In this document: piece by piece, positions 1 to 4,003 of the stretch | Layout of the letters: every line of letters starts with the position of its first letter | Numbering within the stretch: position 1 is the stretch's first letter | NCBI GenBank assembly: GCA_030637455.1 | Contig: DAOWGL010000081.1 | Span: forward strand, 1 to 7,249 | DNA: 7,249 nt | Direction: 5' to 3' | From: Candidatus Nitrosopumilus sp. | Lineage (GTDB): Archaea; Thermoproteota; Nitrososphaeria; Nitrososphaerales; Nitrosopumilaceae | Notes under the pieces: generated by a model | What the model was told of the DNA's origin: nothing | Seen by the model: the letters and a program-made list of their open reading frames with translations, nothing else | The model's database searches: none | Program-made: the position numbers and the translations under genes

Positions 1-157
1 CAAAAAATCATTTTTCATAGGCATGATGTATCCCAAAATCACAAAAAATCTAGAACATAACAACATCCACATCCGAATAAAGTCTTATTCCTGGGGAGAC
101 CATGAAAATGAGAAAATCAATTCAATGATTAATCAGCTATACGAAAAGTTCGTCTAA
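1..157 (+). CDS. 3' end of an unrecognised protein gene (5' end outside window)
   Basis: The frame starting at base 2 is open from the window edge to a TAA at 155-157, giving 51 visible residues that begin KKSFFIGMMYPKIT and end INQLYEKFV. There is no upstream stop, so the gene most likely begins before the window; an internal ATG (residue 8) is possible but less likely. The fragment mixes a short hydrophobic strand, charged His/Asn-rich residues and a C-terminal amphipathic helix, so it looks like the end of a soluble globular protein. I do not recognise the family. A 30-aa membrane protein gene begins 3 nt after its stop and is probably co-transcribed. Confidence 0.6.
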   Translation, partial: KKSFFIGMMYPKITKNLEHNNIHIRIKSYSWGDHENEKINSMINQLYEKFV

Positions 158-160
158 ATT

Positions 161-253
161 ATGGAGCAAGGACAAATAATCATTCCATTATTGATAGTTC
201 TTGCTGTAGGAATTTTTGTAGGATCTAGAATTTGGATTATGTTTAGAAAATAA
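161..253 (+). CDS. 30-aa single-helix membrane protein
   Basis: ATG at 161 opens a 30-codon frame ending in TAA. The product starts MEQGQIIIPLLIVLAVGIFVG and ends SRIWIMFRK. Nearly the whole peptide is one hydrophobic helix (about residues 6-22), followed by a basic tail (R24, R29, K30) that would stay in the cytoplasm by the positive-inside rule. The start lies only 3 nt after the stop of the upstream gene on the same strand, without a clear Shine-Dalgarno, so translation is probably coupled. It is too short for a family assignment. Similar one-helix peptides occur elsewhere in the window at 269-379, 2940-3026 and 6851-6955. The transcript converges with the minus-strand gene at 269-379, leaving only 15 nt between stops. 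Confidence 0.55.
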   Translation: MEQGQIIIPLLIVLAVGIFVGSRIWIMFRK

Positions 254-268
254 AGACAGAGAATCTTT

Positions 269-379
269 TCATATGAATGGGTTTTTGATATAGCCATTTG
301 CCAGAAGAATAACCATAATCACAGCGGTACCTCCACCGGCAATAATTCCTATCAAAACCCCTGCATCACGTTTGTCCAT
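269..379 (-). CDS. 36-aa single-helix membrane protein
   Basis: The minus-strand ATG at 377-379 opens a 36-codon frame ending in TGA at 269-271. The protein begins MDKRDAGVLIGIIAGGGTAV and continues IMVILLANGYIKNPFI. A short charged N-terminus (D2, K3, R4, D5) is followed by one Gly-rich hydrophobic helix at about residues 7-27. The GxxxGGG-like stretch could favour helix packing, but no function can be assigned. A TATA-like CATAAGTTC lies 25 nt upstream, which supports a leaderless transcript starting at this ATG. The gene sits directly downstream of the coiled-coil gene at 413-658 but appears to have its own promoter. Confidence 0.6.
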   Translation of the reverse strand: MDKRDAGVLIGIIAGGGTAVIMVILLANGYIKNPFI

Positions 380-400
380 TTAGAATAATTCCATAATTTC

Positions 401-409
401 GAACTTATG
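401..409 (-). promoter_or_regulatory. TATA-like box (CATAAGTTC) for the 36-aa membrane protein
   Basis: On the minus strand this reads CATAAGTTC, one base away from the CTTAAGTTC boxes found in front of several other genes here. Its hexamer (404-409) ends 25 nt before the ATG at 379, the spacing expected when transcription starts at the start codon. Confidence 0.5.
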
Positions 410-412
410 AAG

Positions 413-658
413 CTAAGTATGTTCATCTAGTTTTTTGGCAATCTCTTCATACTCTTTGAACTTGTCTAGTTCTTCTAGTTTCATAATTTGCAACAGATTA
501 GTTGTCTCATCTATCAATTTAGCAAGTCTTCTCTGTGATTGCTCATATTCTCTTTCTTCCTTGTTTTCCCATTTTTCTAATCGTTCCTTAAAGAACTCTA
601 TACGACCAAGCTTGTAGTCAATTTCTGATACCAAAATTTTAATTGATTCTAATTTCAT
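413..658 (-). CDS. 81-aa charged coiled-coil protein
   Basis: The protein starts MKLESIKILVSEIDYKLGRI and is almost entirely helical and charged, with heptad-like hydrophobic spacing from about residue 5 to 75 and no Cys, no signal peptide and no membrane segment. It is probably a cytoplasmic coiled-coil protein or small scaffold; I recognise no family. An open frame extends upstream to an ATG at 706, but the CTTAAG promoter box (683-688) lies inside that extension, 25 nt before the ATG at 658. The shorter leaderless start is therefore preferred over the 97-aa version. The 16-residue extension would also lie across the promoter repeat at 681-695. Confidence 0.65.
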   Translation of the reverse strand: MKLESIKILVSEIDYKLGRIEFFKERLEKWENKEEREYEQSQRRLAKLIDETTNLLQIMKLEELDKFKEYEEIAKKLDEHT

Positions 659-680
659 TGTTTTTTTTGAAATAATTGCG

Positions 681-695
681 AACTTAAGCTTGTTG
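681..695 (-). promoter_or_regulatory. CTTAAG promoter with upstream repeat (copy A1)
   Basis: On the minus strand it reads CAACAAGCTTAAGTT. The box CTTAAG (683-688) lies 25 nt before the ATG at 658. All 15 bases recur at 3048-3062 in front of the 28-aa membrane peptide, so the match extends well upstream of the TATA-like core. Confidence 0.6.
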
Positions 696-728
696 TAGTT
701 ATTCAATTTGGGAATTTAGAAAATTAAA

Positions 729-1484
729 CTAGGATTCACAACCAATCCCGTCTTTGTTCCCATCAAATTTGTGAGGATCTGGTTGTAACACCATGAATCG
801 TTTCTGTGAAATATCACCACAATCCAAATCTGGAGGATAAGAGGCAATACAAAAGTCAGGATATGATGGGTCACATTCACTAGATTCTACATTTTCTTGT
901 ACTGGTTCTGGAATTGCACATCCAAATCTTTGAGCCCATGAATAATCTGAAAACTCACTGATACTGCAATATCTTGTAGAAATTTCTGCATGACCACTAT
1001 ACAGTAAAGCAGAGTTTAGTGATTTTCCATTACAGAAAACATTTGCAAGTAATCTGTCATACTGGTCATATAGCTGCAAATCATCTTGATCAATTGTAAC
1101 AAAACTTCCTACAGGACACATTTGAGCAGTAAATGTAGTAGCTTCAGAATATCCTGGTTCATTAATCTCTGGAGTATCAACTAGTGCTAGTCTGATTTTG
1201 TAATTTGCAGTATAGATGGTATCCCCATCAATAATTTCTATAATTAACTGTGAAATACATTTAGCCTCTCCAATGCATTTACGAGAATCAACCTCTTGCT
1301 CTAATTGGACTGGTTCATTCTTGTAAATTTTCTCAAACTGCTCTACTCCTACCTCTTTTGCTGCAAGTCCTGTTTTTTCACCTGTAACAATATCTGCTCC
1401 AGTCTGTGATTGATATACTAATCCTGCTGCAATGAATAACACAAAGGGTACAACAACTAGTGCTGCAATGGATATTGGCTTCAC
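729..1484 (-). CDS. Membrane-anchored thermonuclease (SNase fold) with Excalibur-like C-terminus
   Basis: This 251-aa protein is a staphylococcal-nuclease-type phosphodiesterase predicted to act outside the cell on DNA or RNA. An N-terminal membrane segment (about residues 5-23) anchors or exports it. The SNase domain spans about residues 77-190. It keeps IDGDTI (85-90), the IRLALVDTPE block with R98, D103, T104 and E106, and YDRLLANVFCNGKSLN with R144, matching the three catalytic residues Arg35/Glu43/Arg87 and the calcium ligands of the S. aureus enzyme. The tail (about 204-251) has four Cys and ends DGNKDGIGCES, the signature of the Excalibur calcium-binding module. The pairs C70/C76 and C123/C151 could form disulfides outside the cell. 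The ATG at 1484 lies 24 nt from a CTTAAG box. It follows the Kazal-inhibitor gene by 38 nt but has its own promoter. Confidence 0.88.
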   Translation of the reverse strand: MKPISIAALVVVPFVLFIAAGLVYQSQTGADIVTGEKTGLAAKEVGVEQFEKIYKNEPVQLEQEVDSRKCIGEAKCISQLIIEIIDGDTIYTANYKIRLALVDTPEINEPGYSEATTFTAQMCPVGSFVTIDQDDLQLYDQYDRLLANVFCNGKSLNSALLYSGHAEISTRYCSISEFSDYSWAQRFGCAIPEPVQENVESSECDPSYPDFCIASYPPDLDCGDISQKRFMVLQPDPHKFDGNKDGIGCES

Positions 1485-1505
1485 AAGGATTTTCTATAAA
1501 ATCTG

Positions 1506-1513
1506 AACTTAAG
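1506..1513 (-). promoter_or_regulatory. CTTAAG promoter for the nuclease gene
   Basis: On the minus strand this reads CTTAAGTT, with the hexamer at 1508-1513 ending 24 nt before the ATG at 1484. It fills most of the 38-nt gap after the Kazal gene, so the nuclease is likely transcribed separately and leaderlessly. Confidence 0.6.
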
Positions 1514-1522
1514 AGTTACCAT

Positions 1523-1945
1523 TTATTCTGGTGGAGATGTAGTAACAGTACATTCTCCTTCATGTTCAATTTCAACTCCATGACATGCTGCATCCTCAAC
1601 ACCGCAAGCATAAGTAATTCCATCTTCACCGCAAACAGGATCATAAACTAGACATTGAATTGAGCAAGCTGGTTCAGATTCTTGGGGGTTGGTAGGAGGA
1701 TTCAATCTTTGTTCTTCATCAATACGGTCATAGCATTTTTGCAATTCCCCTGATTGTCCAATGTATAGTTCTCTGCACTCTTGTTCAAGGTATGATTTTT
1801 GTAGTAATTGCCATGCAGCTGCCTCACTTTGTTGCTCAGTCATTCCTTCAATATTTTGCTGTGGCATTGACTGTACAAAATAAACTGCAAAAACTGTGGC
1901 AACAATAATTGGAATTACTATTGCGATAATTAGAAAAGGATTCAT
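1523..1945 (-). CDS. Membrane-anchored Kazal-type serine protease inhibitor domain protein
   Basis: The 140-aa product has an uncleaved-looking N-terminal membrane helix (about residues 4-25), a helical linker with C57 and C71, a Pro-rich hinge (about 82-93) and a C-terminal Kazal domain at about 94-132. The domain shows the pattern C94-C98-C105-C114-C121-C132 with the motif YDPVCGEDGITYACG and a closing HEGEC. Kazal domains bind serine proteases substrate-like through a loop between the second and third Cys. Here that loop is one residue shorter than in classical members, so the P1 residue (L99 or V100) is uncertain. The domain would face outside. Its start overlaps the stop of the upstream 39-aa gene as ATGA, with a weak AAGGGA ribosome-binding site 6 nt upstream, so the two genes form an operon. 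Confidence 0.82.
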   Translation of the reverse strand: MNPFLIIAIVIPIIVATVFAVYFVQSMPQQNIEGMTEQQSEAAAWQLLQKSYLEQECRELYIGQSGELQKCYDRIDEEQRLNPPTNPQESEPACSIQCLVYDPVCGEDGITYACGVEDAACHGVEIEHEGECTVTTSPPE

Positions 1946-2061
1946 TTCTTTCCCTTGTTATCTTTATTATTGAAAATAAGATCAGAATCCCCTTCCTTCA
2001 TTTTATATTCATCATATTCTTTTTTCTGTTTAATCATAATTTTTCTATATTCTTCTTCCAT
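1942..2061 (-). CDS. 39-aa highly charged small protein, translationally coupled to the Kazal gene
   Basis: ATG at 2059-2061 opens 39 codons ending in a TGA that overlaps the Kazal-protein ATG by four bases. The peptide begins MEEEYRKIMIKQKKEYDEYK and ends NNKDNKGKK. It is dominated by Glu, Lys and Tyr, with no Cys and no membrane segment, and is probably one short amphipathic helix plus a basic tail. No family is recognisable. Support for a real gene comes from a CTTAAG box exactly 24 nt upstream, the ATGA coupling, and the otherwise unexplained 156-nt gap between neighbours. It may act as a leader that sets translation of the Kazal gene, or as a small cytoplasmic partner. Confidence 0.65.
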   Translation of the reverse strand: MEEEYRKIMIKQKKEYDEYKMKEGDSDLIFNNKDNKGKK

Positions 2062-2083
2062 GAGTTTTCACAAAGAATTATCC

Positions 2084-2101
2084 ACTTAAGAGTATTGGAG
2101 T
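2084..2101 (-). promoter_or_regulatory. CTTAAG promoter with extended upstream repeat (copy B1)
   Basis: On the minus strand it reads ACTCCAATACTCTTAAGT. The hexamer at 2085-2090 ends 24 nt before the ATG at 2061. Seventeen of 18 bases match the element at 2692-2709 in front of the 45-aa zinc-ribbon gene. The conservation covers the BRE position and beyond, more than a TATA box alone needs. Confidence 0.65.
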
Positions 2102-2539
2102 CTAACTCGCTAAATCTGATTTCTCTTTAATTTTATGATCATGAATTATTCTTGCTTCTCGCCATGAATACCACACAAAATTCCAGATTAAATCATCAAT
2201 GTCTTGTCTGTGTTGCTCTGTTAGTTGCATGTTTTGTAAATTGTAAATTATCTTCCCCCTCATAGTTCCCAATCGTACGCCTAACATGACGCATTCTCTG
2301 TTATTTTTTGGTAGTTCTTTACCTCTAAACTTTTCAGGTTCTGAATCAAAGTTCTCAAAATGTTCTTCTTTCCATTCAAACTTTGATTTTTCAAAAACTC
2401 GAAGAATCATGGATACTGTATCATAGTCCAAGCTTTTCTTGTCTAGTTTTTTCTTGATTAAATTCTCAGATACTTGTTTTCTTTGTTTACTGAGTTTTTC
2501 CTCTAACTCCTTTAGGGATTTTGATTTCTCTTCATTCAT
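2102..2539 (-). CDS. 145-aa protein with N-terminal coiled coil, unknown function
   Basis: Counting from the ATG at 2537-2539, residues 1-40 are a Lys/Glu-rich helix (MNEEKSKSLKELEEKLSKQ), probably coiled coil. A mixed domain follows, with an acidic FDSEPEKF segment and a C-terminal helical part containing WNFVWYSWREARIIHDHK. It has a single Cys (about residue 83), no membrane helix and no signal peptide, so it is a likely cytoplasmic protein of unknown family. The frame is open upstream to 2644, but that extension reads through the 45-aa zinc-ribbon gene in another frame. The chosen start overlaps that gene's stop by 8 nt, typical of translational coupling. An ATG at 2599, after a GAGG, is an alternative giving 165 aa. 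Confidence 0.6.
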   Translation of the reverse strand: MNEEKSKSLKELEEKLSKQRKQVSENLIKKKLDKKSLDYDTVSMILRVFEKSKFEWKEEHFENFDSEPEKFRGKELPKNNRECVMLGVRLGTMRGKIIYNLQNMQLTEQHRQDIDDLIWNFVWYSWREARIIHDHKIKEKSDLAS

Positions 2540-2669
2540 GATATTCTGTATGGTCACATTTTGGGCAATAATATTCAGTTGAAATATTTTTTGTTTCATT
2601 TCCTCGCCTTTTGACTTTGAGTGATGTAATGTCCATCTCAACATCGCATTTTTTACAAATTCTAGTCAT
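2532..2669 (-). CDS. 45-aa zinc-ribbon protein
   Basis: ATG at 2667-2669 opens 45 codons that begin MTRICKKCDVEMDITSLKVK and end STEYYCPKCDHTEYHE. The two knuckles C5-x2-C8 and C35-x2-C38 are separated by a basic stretch (KVKRRGNETK), the layout of a treble-clef or zinc-ribbon protein that binds one zinc and possibly nucleic acid. A CTTAAG box ends exactly 24 nt upstream of the ATG. The stop overlaps the start of the 145-aa gene by 8 nt, so the two are almost certainly one operon and perhaps partners. It is easily missed because a longer open frame covers the same bases. Confidence 0.75.
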   Translation of the reverse strand: MTRICKKCDVEMDITSLKVKRRGNETKNISTEYYCPKCDHTEYHE

Positions 2670-2691
2670 GAATTATCTAGAAAAATAATGA

Positions 2692-2709
2692 ACTTAAGCG
2701 TATTGGAGT
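2692..2709 (-). promoter_or_regulatory. CTTAAG promoter with extended upstream repeat (copy B2)
   Basis: On the minus strand it reads ACTCCAATACGCTTAAGT, differing from the element at 2084-2101 at one position. The hexamer at 2693-2698 ends 24 nt before the ATG at 2669 of the zinc-ribbon gene. Confidence 0.65.
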
Positions 2710-2751
2710 TTACAATTTATTTAAAAATAGATAGCAATCAAAACCAAGTAG

Positions 2752-2877
2752 TTATCCCTTGACAACTCTGTGTTGTGGTTCCAACATCAACCCTGATTTG
2801 CTTGATGTTTTTGCTAGTTGATTACTATCTGGATAAATTAGGCAATTCTGAAATAAAAGTAGTATTGTATTGATCAT
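2752..2877 (-). CDS. Possible 41-aa small protein
   Basis: ATG at 2875-2877 opens 41 codons to a TAA at 2752-2754. The peptide starts MINTILLLFQNCLIYPDSNQ and ends GLMLEPQHRVVKG. It has a short hydrophobic N-terminus and a polar, basic C-terminus, with one Cys; it could be peripheral to the membrane or soluble. No family is recognised. Support is circumstantial: an AT-rich TATA-like AAATAT lies 24 nt before the ATG, the residue composition looks coding, and it sits in an otherwise empty 230-nt gap between two genes on the same strand. A non-coding RNA from the same promoter is the main alternative. Confidence 0.42.
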   Translation of the reverse strand: MINTILLLFQNCLIYPDSNQLAKTSSKSGLMLEPQHRVVKG

Positions 2878-2900
2878 GAAAATTTGTTTATTTTTACAGT

Positions 2901-2906
2901 ATATTT
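2901..2906 (-). promoter_or_regulatory. TATA-like box for the possible 41-aa protein
   Basis: On the minus strand this reads AAATAT (followed by AC), ending 24 nt before the ATG at 2877. It fits the spacing seen at the neighbouring genes but lacks the CTTAAG core. Confidence 0.35.
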
Positions 2907-2939
2907 TGTATGAACTTTAGTGAATATAGTTTAGAATCT

Positions 2940-3026
2940 CTACAATCTCCACAATATCCTCATGGTGGCATAAAATGCAACAGTTGCAATAATAATTACT
3001 ATAACCCCTTTTGTTGCATCTTTCAT
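2940..3026 (-). CDS. 28-aa single-helix membrane peptide
   Basis: ATG at 3024-3026 opens 28 codons ending in TAG at 2940-2942. The product starts MKDATKGVIVIIIATVAFYA and ends TMRILWRL. One hydrophobic helix (about residues 7-22) is flanked by Lys on the N-terminal side and two Arg on the C-terminal side. Such peptides often stabilise or regulate larger membrane complexes, but no partner can be named here. The gene is credible because a CTTAAG promoter lies exactly 24 nt upstream, and because that promoter is identical over 15 bases to the one in front of the 81-aa coiled-coil gene. Confidence 0.6.
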   Translation of the reverse strand: MKDATKGVIVIIIATVAFYATMRILWRL

Positions 3027-3047
3027 AATTAAAAATTATAAATCCCA

Positions 3048-3062
3048 AACTTAAGCTTGTTG
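3048..3062 (-). promoter_or_regulatory. CTTAAG promoter with upstream repeat (copy A2)
   Basis: On the minus strand it reads CAACAAGCTTAAGTT, identical to 681-695. The hexamer at 3050-3055 ends 24 nt before the ATG at 3026. It lies just 7 nt past the stop of the preceding gene. Confidence 0.65.
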
Positions 3063-3069
3063 CAAGTTA

Positions 3070-3258
3070 TCACTTGTAATGTTGACCTACAAAACAATGC
3101 TTGCATATTTTACTTCCAACTCTAGTTTTTAAAACTGCAATTTTCTCATCATCTAATCGTCCATGTTGGATTAAATTCAATAATTCTTCACCATCAACCA
3201 TCTCAAAATTCACTTTACATTCACACTGTACACATTGGCAGTCAATTTTCAAACCCAA
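3070..3258 (-). CDS. Cys-rich zinc-binding protein (CxCxxCxC plus CxxC), non-ATG start
   Basis: From the TTG proposed at 3256-3258 the product is 62 aa, beginning MGLKIDCQCVQCECKVNF and ending ICKHCFVGQHYK. Four Cys in C-x-C-x2-C-x-C (residues 7-14) pair with a late C-x2-C (about 52-55) and a His near the end, enough ligands for one or two zinc ions. The middle is acidic and helical (VDGEELLNLIQHGRLDDEK). There is no ATG in frame before the first Cys. The frame is open from a TTG at 3279, with further GTG and TTG codons. I chose 3258 because a TTTTAT box ends 24 nt upstream, as at neighbouring genes; 3252, 3276 and 3279 remain possible. It follows the 52-aa zinc-binding gene closely. Confidence 0.65.
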   Translation of the reverse strand: MGLKIDCQCVQCECKVNFEMVDGEELLNLIQHGRLDDEKIAVLKTRVGSKICKHCFVGQHYK

Positions 3259-3281
3259 TACGACTAGATGTAACACCAATC

Positions 3282-3287
3282 ATAAAA
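3282..3287 (-). promoter_or_regulatory. Possible TATA box for the Cys-rich gene
   Basis: On the minus strand this reads TTTTAT within TTATTTTTATGA, in the gap after the 52-aa gene. It ends 24 nt before a TTG at 3258. Co-transcription from the promoter of the preceding gene is equally possible. Confidence 0.3.
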
Positions 3288-3292
3288 ATAAT

Positions 3293-3451
3293 TTATTCAT
3301 TCAAATCAGGTTCTTCATACTTTTGCCAAATATCCATTTTAACCCAACAACCATTACACATAGTTGGCATATCTTTTACTTGATCATGTGAGATTGAATG
3401 GTTTTCATGGCAAATTTTACAGGTAAAATACTCTGTAATTAGCTCTGACAT
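3293..3451 (-). CDS. 52-aa small zinc-binding protein (two CxxC motifs)
   Basis: ATG at 3449-3451 opens 52 codons ending in TAA. The product starts MSELITEYFTCKICHENHSI and ends WQKYEEPDLNE. C11-x2-C14 and C32-x2-C35 form a short zinc-ribbon pair 17 residues apart, with H15 and H18 nearby as possible extra ligands. The C-terminus is aromatic and acidic. There is no membrane segment, so it is probably cytoplasmic; the role is unknown, with small transcription- or translation-associated zinc proteins the closest analogy. A CTTTAA box lies exactly 24 nt upstream, supporting a leaderless start. It stands between two other Cys-motif genes at 3070-3258 and 3500-3685. Confidence 0.7.
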   Translation of the reverse strand: MSELITEYFTCKICHENHSISHDQVKDMPTMCNGCWVKMDIWQKYEEPDLNE

Positions 3452-3474
3452 GCCTAAATTTTGAAATCATTCCA

Positions 3475-3480
3475 TTAAAG
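3475..3480 (-). promoter_or_regulatory. TATA box (CTTTAA) for the 52-aa zinc protein
   Basis: On the minus strand CTTTAA ends 24 nt before the ATG at 3451, the spacing expected of a leaderless archaeal promoter. Confidence 0.5.
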
Positions 3481-3499
3481 CATCACTACACAATGTGAA

Positions 3500-3685
3500 C
3501 TAGACACCAAATGATTTGGATTTTTTTTCACATTTCGGACAATTCATTCCTCTTGTCTCAAGACCACACTTTTTACAAAATGCATCGATTCCTGCAACTT
3601 CGCGTGGGCTGGTCCTTGAAATTTTTACAATCAAAATTACTACGATCAAAACCCCTATTGCAATTCCAATGTATGCAAGTACCAT
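3500..3685 (-). CDS. 61-aa membrane-anchored zinc-ribbon protein
   Basis: An N-terminal membrane helix (about residues 3-22, AYIGIAIGVLIVVILIVK) is followed by a basic linker and a C-terminal zinc ribbon with C37-x2-C40 and C49-x2-C52 (FCKKCGL, NCPKCEKK). The Lys/Arg after the helix place the ribbon in the cytoplasm by the positive-inside rule, so it probably sits on the inner face of the membrane. The architecture is common among small archaeal proteins of unknown role. The ATG at 3683-3685 is preceded by a TTTTAAG box ending 22 nt upstream, so it is likely transcribed alone. The next gene in the row also encodes a double-CxxC protein. Confidence 0.78.
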   Translation of the reverse strand: MVLAYIGIAIGVLIVVILIVKISRTSPREVAGIDAFCKKCGLETRGMNCPKCEKKSKSFGV

Positions 3686-3706
3686 GTATACAGTACCATC
3701 TCATAT

Positions 3707-3713
3707 CTTAAAA
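3707..3713 (-). promoter_or_regulatory. TATA box (TTTTAAG) for the membrane zinc-ribbon gene
   Basis: On the minus strand TTTTAAG ends 22 nt before the ATG at 3685. It lies just 8 nt beyond the stop-side end of the 72-aa gene at 3721. Confidence 0.5.
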
Positions 3714-3720
3714 ATCAATT

Positions 3721-3939
3721 CTATACTGTCAAAACATACTGGTTTGCCAAAATTTTCTTGATATCCTCAATGTATTGTCGTTTAGTACTACCAACAAATC
3801 TCCAGCGTACTTGCATTTCGTCTTCTAGTATTTCATAAACTACGTCAATCTCCTCACCTGCATCAATTTCACGTTTAGCAACAACCATTAGTTCTTGCAG
3901 TCGTAGTTTCTTTCTCCAAGTGTGTGCACAATCAACCAT
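3721..3939 (-). CDS. 72-aa small protein, unknown function
   Basis: The protein starts MVDCAHTWRKKLRLQELMVV and has a basic start, a central acidic strand region (GEEIDVVYEILEDEMQVRWRF) and a C-terminal helix (RQYIEDIKKILANQYV). It has one Cys, no membrane segment and no clear motif, so it is probably a small cytoplasmic alpha/beta protein. I recognise no family. The start is firm: a TAA lies immediately before the ATG in frame, and a CTTTTAGA box ends 24 nt upstream. It lies 65 nt after the His-rich membrane protein gene but has its own promoter. Confidence 0.7.
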   Translation of the reverse strand: MVDCAHTWRKKLRLQELMVVAKREIDAGEEIDVVYEILEDEMQVRWRFVGSTKRQYIEDIKKILANQYVLTV

Positions 3940-3962
3940 TTAATTTTTTGACTCATTAATAC

Positions 3963-3970
3963 TCTAAAAG
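3963..3970 (-). promoter_or_regulatory. TATA-like box (CTTTTAGA) for the 72-aa gene
   Basis: On the minus strand CTTTTAGA ends 24 nt before the ATG at 3939, inside the short gap after the stop at 4004. Confidence 0.45.
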
Positions 3971-4003
3971 GATCACTATACATTGAATCTATATTTTGCA
4001 GAC

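Noticed and set aside
659..706. N-terminal extension of the coiled-coil protein to an ATG at 706
   Set aside because: The CTTAAG promoter repeat (681-695) lies inside it and points to the ATG at 658 as the transcript and protein start.
2540..2644. N-terminal extension of the 145-aa protein to 2644
   Set aside because: It reads the zinc-ribbon gene in another frame, and has no promoter or ribosome-binding site at its own start.
681..3062. CTTAAG repeats as remnants of a mobile element or CRISPR-type repeats
   Set aside because: Spacing is irregular (hundreds of bases), each copy sits at a fixed distance from a start codon, and there are no transposase genes or terminal inverted repeats.
3101..3391. 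96-codon plus-strand frame across 3101-3391
   Set aside because: It crosses two minus-strand Cys-motif genes and the gap between them, and its Thr/Asn/His-rich composition reflects antisense reading.
3888..3956. 22-codon minus-strand frame starting ATG at 3954-3956
   Set aside because: It overlaps the 72-aa gene out of frame, has no signature, and the TATA-like box is better placed for the ATG at 3939.
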